Origin: Rhynchopus euleeides
Lineage: Eukaryota > Euglenozoa > Diplonemea > Diplonemida > Diplonemidae
Reading direction: 5' to 3'
DNA: 64,000 nucleotides
Assembly (NCBI GenBank): GCA_963210315.1
Contig: OY723253.1
Location: 1,116,001-1,180,000, forward strand
The notes below the pieces were generated by a model. That model searched no databases. It was given only the letters and a program-made list of their open reading frames with translations, and was not told the origin of the DNA. The translations under genes and the position numbers were made by a program. Shown here in pieces: positions 1-9,368 of this stretch; position 1 is the stretch's first letter; every line of letters begins with the position of its first letter.

Positions 1-946
1 GGGGACAGGGTTAGGGGACCGGCACAGCCCAGGACGGCGACGTACGACTTGGTGCTGCTGATAGGGACTCGAAACGAGAGCAGTGCACGGTCAGCAACGC
101 ACGGACACAGGTCGTTGGTGCCAGGCACGGTCCACTTTTGAAGCCGTACCCCAGAGACTCGGTAGCTCGACAGTAAGCGAAGGCACTGCCCGGGCGCGCG
201 GGGGGAGGACATGGCAGACGGCCTTAGGAGTGCCGGTCCGGGCGTCCCACTGTACCGCCCTGCGTCAGCCACGCCATCCTCAGGTCTGCACCAGATCAAC
301 CTGGAAGTCGCTCCAGCACGTGCCACCCACCGCCAGCTATGCTGCGAGAAGTGAGCACACCCGTTGTCCACACCCAGGTGCAGGAAGCGTGACACAAAGT
401 TGAGGAGCACACTGCACTGCAACGCTCCACCATGCACCACGATGCGGCATGCGATGGTGGCCCCTGTGAGGGGCACACCTCCGCTTCGCCAAGGTGAAGT
501 CGACCGCGAGGAGACTGACGGCGGCACGCTGAGTACCACGGGGGGTACACGTGTCGACTCCGGTGAGTATGTGGAGCCGCCGCCATTGTTCGTTCGTCGG
601 CAGCAGTATTCCCGCGAAACCTCCCGTTGGTGTCCGACGGCCACCAACGGGAGGTTTCGCGGTGTCGCTGACGGGACACATTGCTCCGCGTTGCCACAGC
701 TGCTGCGCCCTACGCCCTGACTCACTGACGGTTGCCCCCTGGCACGCACATTCGCAGCCCTCACGCAGCCCTTGCCAACCCCGGAAGTCAGGGCGTCGAG
801 ACGGCTTCGGTACCGACCAAGCAGTAAAGAGATCTACGAGGTGTCGGAGGGAGGAGGCGAGCACAAAAGGGCGTCGGCTACCGCACGCCCTTTTGGTGGG
901 AGGTGGGGGGGGGGGGGGGCGGGGGGTCCGGGGGGCGAAGCCCCCC
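1..946. other. Left-edge sequence without a recognisable gene
   Basis: Several frames stay open here on both strands because the DNA is GC-rich, but none shows a domain I recognise. The stretch contains a perfect 21-bp hairpin (612-662) and, at 921-949, a G-run followed by a second GC-rich hairpin of the form CCGGGGGGC-GAA-GCCCCCCGG. The right edge passes into the repeat family that starts near 947. It may be part of a further mobile element cut by the window edge, but nothing visible proves that. Confidence 0.5.
612..662. repeat. Perfect 21-bp inverted repeat (hairpin)
   Basis: Bases 612-632 are exactly complementary to 642-662, with a 9-base loop (633-641). The arms contain the palindrome-forming block CCTCCCGTTGGTG and CACCAACGGGAGG. 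The pairing does not extend outward. It could be a terminator-like or recombination-associated hairpin of a mobile element; no function can be assigned from sequence alone. Confidence 0.8.
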
Positions 947-1436
947 GGAAAATTTTTTGAGCTATTTTGGCCAAGTCCCTGCCCGTATGGGCAGAAAAAT
1001 GGAAATTCGATGACGCGTTTTAGGCCTCAAAACGGGCTCAAAACTCAGAAATTCCTTTGAAATCGGGCTCAAATATGCAAAATAGGCCCACCCCGGAAAA
1101 TTTTTTGAAAAGGGTCCCCCTATAGACGGTCACCAGAAAACCGCCAAAAAAGTTTTGAGGGGACACAAAAAAACCGGTGCCACCTACCGGTTTTACCGGT
1201 CCGCCTGTCCCGCGTGTCCCATGTCCGGTTACCGGTAAAAAACCGGTATTGTGACAAAGGCCCAGCGGTAAACGAGCGGTAAAAACGGTAAAAACGGTAA
1301 ATTCGGTATTTTGGGGTGACCTCCTAAGTCAAAAAACGCATTTTTTGGGGAAATGCGCCGAGGACCCTCCGGATCGTTTTCTGGGGTTTTTGGGCGATTT
1401 TCGGCCATTTTTGGGCATTTTTGGCTGAAATCCGCC
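947..1436 (+). repeat. Dispersed AT/GC-alternating repeat, copy 1 (family R)
   Basis: Copy of a repeat that recurs at 7800-8188, 9899-10360 and, shortened, at 15171-15325. Diagnostic blocks are GAGCTATTTTGGCCAAGTCC, GGGTCCCCCTATAGACGGTC, ACCGGTTTTACCGGTCCGCC and GTGACAAAGGCCCAGCGG. In this copy the sub-blocks are permuted relative to the copies at 7.8 and 9.9 kb, which suggests tandem copies or rearrangement. No coding capacity is apparent. The copy is interrupted at 1437 by a LINE fragment. Confidence 0.85.
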
Positions 1437-1915
1437 TTTTTTTTTAGGAGAGGGGGCCCGGTGCCTGCGCGCGTCCTGTCGTACTGTGGCTGCTCGGTGG
1501 GGCTAGCGCAGCAGGTTCTACTTTTGCTTCTACGGGCTCTTAGCACTGTAACATGAACTACACGAACAACAAAGCTCTAGGGCAAACAAACCGCGCACTG
1601 GCCGGGGTTGAGCTGCGTGGGGCTCCGTGCTGGCGGCATGAACAAGGGGCTGTAGGTAAGTCTACCATTCACAAGGGGCAGCCCGCTGGTGAGGGGAAAA
1701 GGGGGCGAGGTAAAGGGGGGGGGGGGCAGGGGGGGAGAGGCGAAAGCGACTGACAGCGAGGGCGTGGACCGACTCCGCTGGCGCATTCACCGGAAGAAAG
1801 GGGAAGGGGGCACGGGGGTGGGGAACGGGAGGGGGGGGGGGGGGGAGGGGCGAAAGGAAAGAGGGGGGTAGGGGGGGGGAGCCGACCTACGGCTATCTCG
1901 CTCCCCTGGCGGCCC
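1437..1915 (-). mobile_element. 5'-truncated LINE 3' end with poly(A) and target-site duplication
   Basis: This stretch is nearly identical to 10361-10846, the 3' untranslated tail of the LINE further right. On the minus strand it ends in a run of A (T-run at 1437-1445 on the plus strand). The six bases TCCGCC occur on both sides (1431-1436 and 1916-1921), and the undisturbed copy of the host repeat at 7985-8000 has the single, uninterrupted site. This is the classic structure of a target-primed, heavily 5'-truncated LINE insertion; about 480 bp remain and no protein is encoded. Confidence 0.85.
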
Positions 1916-1937
1916 TCCGCCAGATGGCCACCCAAAT

Positions 1938-2032
1938 TTTTTTGCTATAACCTGCTCAGGTCACGGTAAAAAAGACTGTTGGCAGCGCACGTATGGACAC
2001 CCATACACGTACAGGTGCGCACAAACAAAAAG
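1938..2032 (+). repeat. Left terminal direct repeat of the DIRS-like element
   Basis: Identical over 95 bp to 7453-7547. It begins TTTTTTGCTATAACCTGC and ends GCGCACAAACAAAAAG. In PAT/DIRS elements split direct repeats pair to form a circular intermediate; only the A-type pair is visible, and I could not find the second (B) pair. Confidence 0.9.
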
Positions 2033-2086
2033 ATCCGCTTGTGCAACACATTTTCCCCCCCAAACACACACACTCGCACTCACACG

Positions 2087-3124
2087 ATGGCTGCCCCAAG
2101 GACTGCCGAGCGCTTCAGGGTGCGCGACATCGATGTAGACAACCTGATGCCCCTCCAATTGGTGAACGGGTACGAGCCGGTGGCACCTAAGGAAGGGTGC
2201 GCGTTCCCCGAATGCACCACCGCCCATGATGGGCCGGTTGCAGGGAACTGTGCGGTGTGTGGCCTCGGGGAGTACACCAGCTGTATGGAACAGCTCCTCC
2301 CGGAAGGAACGCTGCGGGCGTTCCAGGTGGCCAGGGAGGACGGGAGGCGTGTGTGCCCCGTCTGCTCTTGGATCCATGAGGGGTCCAAGAGCGAGCCCCG
2401 CCCGGAGGCGGGGCTCCTCCCACCAGTGACTGTGCACCCTGATGGTGCCGGCCACAATACTGAGGGATGGGGAAACCTGGAGTTCCTGGATGACATGGAC
2501 TCGCAGAGGCTGAAGGAAGTGATCCTCCTCATGGTGAGGAAGGTGACCAACCTGGAGGCTGAGCTGCGCCGGGACAGGGCTAGCCGTGATGTGGGTGCCA
2601 TTGACATCCAGCGGGTTGTCACGTGGACGTCTGCGGTGCAGAGCGAGGCCGGGCGGATGATGCTGCGCTCCAAGTGTGCGGTGTCGTTCAACGAGTCGGG
2701 CCTGCAGAATGGCGACCCCAACGCTTTCCATGTGCGGGAAGGCCTTACGGCATTCGACAACCTGGATTTGGGATTCAGGATGTGCCGGGACGGGGCGGCC
2801 CCAGACAGCACGGCCATGGAGCTGTTGCATAAAAATGTAGTGACCCTCCAAGCCATCAAACTGGGTTCGCTCGGTTTGGGGGCGAGGAGACACTACGAGG
2901 ACAAGGCCAAGCGCATGGCTTGGACCAAGTTCTCTGCGGAATGGCAGGTTCGAATTGAAGGAGACGCACGGGCAGTCGCAGCGAGCGACCTGAAGGCAAA
3001 GGAGGCAAAGGAGGCGAAGCCTGCACCCCCGCCGCCCCACCATCAACACCGCAGCAACCCCTACCCGCAGAGGCGCCCCATCCAGCTGTTCAACAACAGG
3101 GGCCCTCGGCAGGCGGGAAAGTGA
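2087..3124 (+). CDS. Gag-like protein of the DIRS-like element
   Basis: A 345-residue protein starting at the ATG just inside the left terminal repeat; the frame is open further upstream without a better ATG. Two cysteine pairs near the N-terminus (CAVC and CPVC, with further Cys and His residues around them) suggest one or two small zinc-binding knuckles. The centre is helical and charged, with a heptad-like segment rich in Leu, Glu and Arg, and the tail is basic with a poly-Pro/His stretch, all reasonable for a nucleic-acid-binding capsid-type protein. Assignment rests mainly on position: first ORF of a retroelement, 88 bases before the recombinase ORF. No specific Gag family is recognised. 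Confidence 0.6.
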   Translation: MAAPRTAERFRVRDIDVDNLMPLQLVNGYEPVAPKEGCAFPECTTAHDGPVAGNCAVCGLGEYTSCMEQLLPEGTLRAFQVAREDGRRVCPVCSWIHEGSKSEPRPEAGLLPPVTVHPDGAGHNTEGWGNLEFLDDMDSQRLKEVILLMVRKVTNLEAELRRDRASRDVGAIDIQRVVTWTSAVQSEAGRMMLRSKCAVSFNESGLQNGDPNAFHVREGLTAFDNLDLGFRMCRDGAAPDSTAMELLHKNVVTLQAIKLGSLGLGARRHYEDKAKRMAWTKFSAEWQVRIEGDARAVAASDLKAKEAKEAKPAPPPPHHQHRSNPYPQRRPIQLFNNRGPRQAGK

Positions 3125-3212
3125 CAGCCGCCTGTGCCTCCCTCCTTGTCCCTCCCTCCCCTCCCCTCAACCCCTCCCCCCACCCCCCCAACTCCATCCC
3201 CCCGCCCCGTGC

Positions 3213-4151
3213 ATGACTCCAACCCTGGCAAACCCTCCCCCCCCTCCCCCTGTGTACGAGCAGTGGCGGCCGGTCTTCGACCGTATCAAGTCGCGAAAGA
3301 AAGAAGGGATCGAACCGGACGCGATCGAGGATCTGAAGGACCTGACGTTGAAGAGGATACGCAGCGCATACGCCTCCCCTCAGCCTTTCCTCTCGGTGCT
3401 GAAGAGGGCGGATGCCTTTCGGAGCACCCTTCAGGCCCACGATCCCACCATTGGCAACGACATGGCGTATCTGATGTGGGTGGAATGGAAGATGCAACAG
3501 GGCCACTTCCAGGCCTCGTCAGCAAATCAGGCAATTACGTTCTACAGAATGGCACGGGTGGGTCAGGTGTCGGCGTACACGAAGGGCCTGAGCCCCCTGT
3601 TCAAAGAGTTCGACCGGCTGGAGGCCAAGCGGGCAGCGACACCCCCGGTGGCTACCATCCTCAGTGCAGCGAGGTCGGGCCAGACAGTCGATCATCACGC
3701 CCTGCTGCTTCAGGTCAGTATCGGTGCACGGTTTGTGGACCTGGTCCGGCTTCGGGCGAAGCATGTGCGGGTGCAGGGGGAGAGGATCGTGATCACCCTG
3801 GCGGGCGGCAAGACAGATCGCAAGTCCCTCGGACAAACACTGAGCTTTCCCCGATCGGCGGAGGTGGCGAGCAGTCTCCTCAACAGGGTGGGAAGCACAA
3901 CCCCCGAGGGCTACGTGTTCCCCGAGTTGGAGTACCGGACATACCTCAGCTTTACGAAGACCCACCTCGGGGTGACGCCCCACCTCGTACGACACGCCAC
4001 CCTCTCCCACACGGCAGAGATAGCAGGAGAGCAGGGAGCCCAGGCCCTGGGCCGCCATCGCAACGTGGAGACAACCCGGCAGTACACGGATCGAACCACG
4101 TGGGGCTCAACGGTGGTGTCAGCGGGGGCGACGGAGTGGCTGTCACGCTGA
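3213..4151 (+). CDS. Tyrosine recombinase (DIRS-type integrase)
   Basis: A 312-residue enzyme. The catalytic set of tyrosine recombinases is complete: Arg173 in the GARFVDLVRLR box, His257 and Arg260 in HLVR, His282 in GRHRNVETT, and the nucleophile Tyr291 in RQYTD. Residues 20-140 would be the SAM-like core-binding domain. It should cut and rejoin the circular cDNA of the element into the genome through a covalent 3'-phosphotyrosine link (family knowledge). The start ATG follows a C-rich spacer after the gag-like ORF. Reading-frame integrity and conserved residues suggest recent activity, although the downstream RT is interrupted. Confidence 0.9.
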   Translation: MTPTLANPPPPPPVYEQWRPVFDRIKSRKKEGIEPDAIEDLKDLTLKRIRSAYASPQPFLSVLKRADAFRSTLQAHDPTIGNDMAYLMWVEWKMQQGHFQASSANQAITFYRMARVGQVSAYTKGLSPLFKEFDRLEAKRAATPPVATILSAARSGQTVDHHALLLQVSIGARFVDLVRLRAKHVRVQGERIVITLAGGKTDRKSLGQTLSFPRSAEVASSLLNRVGSTTPEGYVFPELEYRTYLSFTKTHLGVTPHLVRHATLSHTAEIAGEQGAQALGRHRNVETTRQYTDRTTWGSTVVSAGATEWLSR

Positions 4152-6797
4152 CCCGGCTGCTCCGGGGGTACGACTATGCGGCGGCCTGGTTTGATTCGAC
4201 TAGCGGCACGCGCGCTCCAAAAGCCTGTTATGATGGCCAGATCAGCCCTGCGCCCTCGGACCCCATCGATACCTCGACCCTCCTCGCTGATTTCCCCGAC
4301 CTAGCCCGACACTTCCGATGTATCTCCCCAGACTTTCTGAAGCAGCATGCAACGGAACAGAGTGGTAGGATGCGGGGCCCCACGAACGCACTCCTCACGC
4401 CTCTGGTGCCGGACCTTCTGAACGGGCACATCGCCGAACCAGCGCCTCGACAGGATTCTAAAGCCTCACCGAGGCCCCTCTACTCGGGGGCATTCACCGT
4501 CGCAAAGAAGCGGGCGGGTTTCCTGCGCTTTATCCTGAGTTGCAAGCAGCTGAACCTGTGTCTGGCGTCTGTGTCCCTGCCTCCGTGCCACCTCCCGTCC
4601 TACGCCGAGATCATCGACACCATGATGCGCAACACCCTTTTCTGCGACTTTGACTTTGCCAAATTTTTTTTCCAGCTGGAGCTCCCCAGGCTGTATCCTG
4701 ACACCAAAATCTGGTTTTTCCGGTGGCGAAAAAATTTTCTCGACCCTCGATTTTGCCAGAATTTTTTTTTACCCCTCAATTTTTTTCGGCGCCCTTCGGG
4801 CGCCGAAACCTCAACCCGCTCGGTCAGTCATGCCCTGCCCCGCCCTTCTGGAACCTCCGCCCCAACGCGTACTTGCCGTTGCCAAATTGCCCGAACGAGG
4901 TCTTCCTCTGCATTATTTTGTCCGTCTGGATGACCTGAATGTCATCAAATGAAGCCCGCAGCGGAAACTGAGAGGCCGGACTCCAAATATCCTCGCATAC
5001 TTGAGGACATCATCGAGCAAGTCTTGCGGGGAAGTGTAAACCATAAACAACCAAAGTGTACGTGACTGTTAGCAACTTCTTGACGGAACTGGCGAAGCAT
5101 AGTCTTCAACGTCGTCCACTGCGCAACCAGAGCGTCCTCCTGTGCCTGCCTTTGACACAGTCGTGAACTCCAAAAGAGGACACAAATTTCGCTGTCGATG
5201 TATCGACCAGCTTGGCCTGCTGTGCGTTCGGGGCTTTGAGAAATAGTTGAAAGCGCCCTATCACTTCACAGCTACAACCGCTCTGATGAATTTCCTTTTG
5301 TTTGTTGCGTTGACGCTTCTACACACAAAACCCTGAACTGATCACACCCTGAGCCTGATGAAGGGTGGGGTTAGTGTATAGAGCACGTTTGGTTGCAGCT
5401 GTGGTGGGGCGCTTTCCGCTCACACGAGTGTGCTTAAAAAAGAAATCTGACCTCCAGGGAAACTCGGACTTTTTTCTCCCCAGCCAAAAATCCCGTGGCG
5501 AAAATATTTTTTTTCGCCAAGCTGATTTCCAGAAATATTTTTTTTTGGGAGAAAATTTTTTTTTCGCCACGGGGGATATCCACTGGAGCTCCCTGCTGAG
5601 TCACGGCGGTTCTTCTCCTTCAGGGCGGGAAACAAGGTTTTGCGCATGCGTCGCCTGGCCATGGGCTACACGGGCAGTCCCCAACTAGCACAGGCAACAT
5701 CGGTAACACTGGCGGGGGCTGCTGCGAGTGGGGTGGACCACATCACATGGGTAGACAACGTGCTGTTCGCCTCCACATCTGCGGCGCTGTTACAACGAGC
5801 TGCGGAGTCGTTCCGGGCCCTGTGCGGGCGGTATCGGGTGATCATCGGCGACACTACCCCAATACGCAGTCGGGGGGAATTCCTCGGCATGGAGCTTGAC
5901 CTGCGGGACAAATGCTGGAGACTGGCCCCTGCGTGGGTCGAGAAGGTGCGTGATGCTGCCCGCGAACTGGATATGGAGGGTCACCTCCCAATGCGGCTGT
6001 GGTGGCGGCTGTGCGGCTGCCTGGTCTGGAGGGCACATGTACTCAAACTCCGGCTGGCGCACCTCACAACCATCCTTCGTTGGATGTCTGACACGGCGAG
6101 AGCCGGGCGAGCAGAGGCGGGCGAGATGACCGGCGGTTTCTGGGATGCTCCGGCGCTCCTCCCCATCGAATGCAGGCAAGTCATGAGGACCGAGCTGGCA
6201 ACGCTTGAGCTGAACGAGTGGCAGATGTGGCAACCCCCTCTGACCAGGCAGGTCGCGGTTTTTTCGGATGCCAGCAGCTCCGGGTGGGGCTGTGTGGTCG
6301 ACAATCATGGTTTCTACGGGCCGTTCCCGCCTGATGTGGCCGGCCTCCCCATATATCACAAGGAGCTGCACGCTGCAGCACGCTTGGCCGGCTTCTGTGT
6401 CAGATGGCTGGAGACGCCATGCCACATTGTGCTTTTCATCGACAACACCGCTGTCGTTCAGGGAGTGAACGCGGGCTACTCCTTAGATGGTTGGGCAGGG
6501 AAAGTGATCGGGCAGATCGTCTCCACATTGAGCAATGCGGGATGCTCCTTCGCCGCGAGATATGTACATACGTCGTTGAACCCTGCGGATCGGTTCTCCC
6601 GGTTCCCCCGGGGGGAGATGGGATGCCGCGTGCCCCTGAGAAGCACGGTGCCTACGGACCCAAGCGAAGTGCAGACGCTGCCACTGACCGGGGATGCCCC
6701 GACTGCCTGCGGGGACCAGAGGAAACGCAAGTCCGGAACGATGCCCCCTGATGGGGCTCTTCCACTGGAGAAGCGGCGTGCTATCGGATCGGGGTGA
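4152..6797 (+). pseudogene. Reverse transcriptase-RNase H of the DIRS-like element, interrupted
   Basis: The first part (to about 4686) carries the RT fingers and motif A (DFDFAKFFFQLEL, where the Asp binds metal). The second part (from 5583) carries the motif-B-like MGYTGSP, the catalytic loop WVDN at 5748-5759, and a DIRS-type RNase H with FSDAS, KELHAA, FIDNTAV and NPADRFSR, which gives all four acidic residues. Between them lies an 896-bp insertion with an 11-bp duplication; without it the two frames line up exactly. The usual YxDD is WVDN here, so the second Asp is Asn. The RT start is uncertain, because the frame is open across the recombinase gene in a different phase and no clear ATG follows it. 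Confidence 0.85.
4687..5582. mobile_element. 896-bp non-autonomous insertion in the RT gene
   Basis: Flanked by the direct repeat CTGGAGCTCCC (4676-4686 and 5583-5593). Close to each end lies an inverted block beginning GTGGCGAAAA and continuing to AAAATTTTCTC (4723-4741 and, as complement, 5549-5570). Inside are a strong hairpin (4784-4808), T-runs, and a module at about 5308-5430 (GCGTTGACGCTTC, CCTGATGAAGG, TAGAGCACGTTTGG) that also occurs at 18946-19060 inside the 2-kb TIR element. It encodes no supportable protein. An 11-bp duplication is long for most cut-and-paste transposons, so the mobilising system is unclear. Confidence 0.8.
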
Positions 6798-7452
6798 GTC
6801 TCCCTGAGGGGTTCTCCCGCTTAGCGTGTTGGGTCGTCGGTGCACGGGTGCAGCCCCATGAGGGGGTCTCCCGCCAAGCGGTTGAGTTGCTGTTGGTCCC
6901 TGAGTGATGCCTCCTGAAGGGCTCCTCCAAACGCTGCAAGGATGCCGGCTCCTTGAGAAGACAGCCACGTCACACCACAGGGTGTGCCGGTCGATGCGAT
7001 GCGATGCCCCTGATGGGCCTGGCACCACAGTGGAGTCTCCGGGGGGCTTGCCCTGGTACTCCGGGCAATGCAACACGGTGAAGGTGTCGAAATTCGCGGC
7101 CCTTTGTTTTCCTGCTGCGTTTATAAAAGCCGATGTTCGGCTGAGGACTCTCTCCTCCGCCCCTCGGAGACCCCGATTTGGAACCTCGTGCCAGGCGTTA
7201 CAGCCCCAGCGCGCCCTTCCATGGAAGGGAGCCGGTGCAACAGAGTATTCCCCCGTCCCCCCTCCCAGATTCCCCTGACAGGACCGGTTATAATGCTGCT
7301 GATCAGCCTACCGGGAGAGTAATAACAGAGTGACGAGATACGAAGCCGCAGTGAGTAAGGCTGAGAAACGGGCCAGAGCAAACGGCAAGGGAGGCGGGGG
7401 GGGGGGGGGGTCAATAGTGGGCCGCTTGTGCACACGAAGCAGACACCAGGTC

Positions 7453-7547
7453 TTTTTTGCTATAACCTGCTCAGGTCACGGTAAAAAAGACTGTTGGCAG
7501 CGCACGTATGGACACCCATACACGTACAGGTGCGCACAAACAAAAAG
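7453..7547 (+). repeat. Right terminal direct repeat of the DIRS-like element
   Basis: Identical over 95 bp to 1938-2032; see the element entry. Sequence continues directly into the 650-bp repeat that starts at 7546. Confidence 0.9.
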
Positions 7548-8188
7548 GTGGACCTAAACACGGGGGTGGGCTGGTCTGGAGGGTCATCAGGTGGCCCCTA
7601 GGCCCTCCAGGTGCTGTCAGAGTCGAAAAGTGGGGTGCCAAAAGTCCATCCGGACCGGAATTACCCCCCTACGACAGCAGAGGAAGAGGTCTTCTTGGTC
7701 TCCACTGTGCCACCCCCGTGTTTAAGCCCCCCCTGTGTTTAAGTCCCCCCCGGCCGAAAATCGCCTCCAGGGGGGGGACTTAAACACGGGGGGTCCCAGG
7801 TATTGTGACAAAGGCCCAGCGGTAAACGAGCGGTAAAAACGGTAAAAACGGTAAATTCGGTATTTTGGGGTGACCTCCTAAGTCAAAAAACGCATTTTTT
7901 GGGGAAATGCGCCGAGGACCCTCCGGATCGTTTTCTGGGGTTTTTGGGCGATTTTCGGCCATTTTTGGGCATTTTTGGCTGAAATCCGCCAGATGGCCAC
8001 CCAAAATTTTTTGAGCTATTTTGGCCAAGTCCCTGCCCGTATGGGCAGAAAAATGGAAATTCGATGACGCGTTTTAGGCCTCAAAACGGGCTCAAAACTC
8101 AGAAATTCCTTTGAAATCGGGCTCAAATATGCAAAATAGGCCCACCCCGGAAAATTTTTTGAAAAGGGTCCCCCTATAGACGGTCACC
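7546..8188 (+). repeat. ~650-bp direct repeat, left copy (includes family R)
   Basis: Matches 9623-10287 almost base for base, apart from a roughly 23-bp extra segment in the right copy near 9815-9838. The first half contains repeated GTGTTTAAG-CCCCCC blocks, the second half family-R sequence ending GACGGTCACC. The two copies bracket a 1.43-kb segment with the histone-like ORF. They could be long terminal repeats of an unrecognised element or a segmental duplication; I see no primer-binding site and no TG...CA ends. Confidence 0.85.
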
Positions 8189-8334
8189 TTGGGGTCACTT
8201 TGCTCACGAAACGCCTCCTGGTCACCTTGAGGCCCCAAGGCGAGGAGCCAACTTTTCCGGTTTCCCGAAAATCTATATTTTTTTTTCTTTTTACCCCTGA
8301 CCTGATTTTTTGTGAGGGCCTGCAGAAAATCAGG

Positions 8335-8595
8335 TCAGCTGACCCGAAAAAACCCCCAAGCTCCACCCCTGTCATCCAGTACCCTGATCAGCCGCATGGC
8401 GAGCCCCTTGCAGTCATGGAGTGCTGGGGTGACGTAGCGGGCATTGGGAAGCACACCTGCCAAGAGGGAGGGGTAGCCAGCCTCTTTCATCTCAGAGAGA
8501 GTCAGGTGCGGGTATCGATGCACCTGTTGATACCAGCGTTCTTCTGGGATGTCGCACAGTGAGCATCGGTGCCCTCGCCCCCCGCATCGCCTCAT
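8335..8595 (-). CDS. Short uncharacterised Cys/His-containing ORF
   Basis: An 86-residue open frame starting from ATG on the minus strand, downstream of the histone-like ORF on the same strand. It contains HRCSLC followed by HRYPHL, a possible C2H2-like metal site, then an unremarkable helical tail. The distal end runs into a hairpin (GACCTGATTTT and its complement, near 8299-8337). I do not recognise the family; it may be a remnant of a larger mobile-element protein. Composition looks protein-like, but its reality is uncertain. Confidence 0.25.
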   Translation of the reverse strand: MRRCGGRGHRCSLCDIPEERWYQQVHRYPHLTLSEMKEAGYPSLLAGVLPNARYVTPALHDCKGLAMRLIRVLDDRGGAWGFFRVS

Positions 8596-8616
8596 TGTTG
8601 CCCACTGCTGATCTAT

Positions 8617-8709
8617 ACTCCCGCTAGCGGGAGTTGGACTCCCCCTAGTTGAGACTCCCGAAAAGGGTTAAACCCGGTAGTGGTACCCTACCCCCGCTGG
8701 AGTCCACCG
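8617..8709 (+). repeat. 93-bp direct repeat, left copy (flanks the histone-like ORF)
   Basis: Begins ACTCCCGCTAGCGGGAGTTG and ends CTGGAGTCCACCG; repeated at 9369-9468. The left copy has about 15 extra bases (around CCCGGTAGTGG) and the right copy has an extra 5' copy of the CCCCCTAGCGGGAG module. With the outer 650-bp repeats this makes a nested repeat architecture around 8861-9241. Confidence 0.85.
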
Positions 8710-8860
8710 CGCAAGGCCGGATCAGCCCACGGGTGGGTTTGAGGAAGAAATCTGGGGGGGCAAATTTTGCTGCGACTTCCGGTTTCACCCGGCCGAACTC
8801 CAGCATCTATCCAGACCCACGGTGCCAAGCCGTTCGCCCGTGTCGCGATCATTCGCGGCT

Positions 8861-9241
8861 TCAGGCTGCCCCCGACGACACGTTTGTATCCTGCACCTTG
8901 CCATACTTCGCCTCCACCTTGTATATGACGGAGAGCGCCCTCCTTCCGCATCGTTGCGACTTCCCTGACAGCGAACTTATCCATGTCAGGGAAGACATGG
9001 CGATGATTGCGTTGGCCACCTGGGTGCTGTGCTGGTGGAGCTCCTTGCTCAACACCGTTGCTAGGAGCCTTCTAATGGATCCCAGTGTCAGCACACTGCC
9101 CCCTTTTTTAACAGGGAAGGCCATGCAAAAATCATGCACAATGTTCGTCGCCTCCGCAGCCTCGGGACTCTCTGCGCTCTTCTTCTTCTTAATCGACTTT
9201 GCCGCCGGCTTCGCTGCCGGCTTCGTTGTCGTCTTCCCCAT
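8861..9241 (-). CDS. Small lysine-rich histone H2B-like protein
   Basis: A 126-residue ORF with a clear ATG. The first 30 residues are a Lys/Ala/Pro tail (KPAAKPAAKSIKKKK), as in a histone tail. Then comes IVHDFCMAF, similar to the start of H2B helix 2, a KKGGSVLTLGSIRR segment at the place of loop 2 and helix 3, and LSKELHQHSTQVANAII, in which the spacing of Glu-Leu-x-x-His matches the C-terminal helix of H2B. Helix 2 would be about 12 residues shorter than normal and about 45 unusual residues follow, so it would be divergent or decayed. It is intronless and bracketed by two nested pairs of direct repeats. The histone resemblance is my reading by eye and is weak; it could instead be another small basic DNA-binding protein. 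Confidence 0.4.
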   Translation of the reverse strand: MGKTTTKPAAKPAAKSIKKKKSAESPEAAEATNIVHDFCMAFPVKKGGSVLTLGSIRRLLATVLSKELHQHSTQVANAIIAMSSLTWISSLSGKSQRCGRRALSVIYKVEAKYGKVQDTNVSSGAA

Positions 9242-9368
9242 TTTTGTGAATCAGGTCTGCGAGCTGGGATGGGTGGAAACGTCCGTTTCGTTTGGTGTGG
9301 CTGTACTTCAGTGACGAGTGCCACATTGCATAGGTATCATGGGAAAAATGAGTGAAAATAGGTGAAAA

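Larger units (their letters stand above)
1938..7547 (+). mobile_element. DIRS/PAT-like tyrosine-recombinase retrotransposon
   Basis: A 5.6-kb element bounded by identical 95-bp direct repeats (1938-2032 and 7453-7547). Gene order is gag-like ORF (2087-3124), tyrosine recombinase (3213-4151), then reverse transcriptase-RNase H (4152-6797). Having the recombinase upstream of RT resembles PAT-type rather than DIRS1-type elements (family knowledge). Removing the 907-bp nested insertion gives an ancestral length of about 4.7 kb. Bases 6798-7452 are a 3' non-coding tail with no ORF I can support. The element sits inside family-R repeats; the left flank matches that repeat, while the right flank (from 7546) begins a different repeat, so no simple target duplication is seen, as expected for recombinase-mediated insertion. 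Confidence 0.85.

Noticed and set aside
3134..4148. N-terminal half of a 599-codon plus-strand frame across the recombinase gene
   Set aside because: It is out of phase with the recombinase, Pro/Gly/Arg-rich and without motifs; only the part after 4150 is RT.
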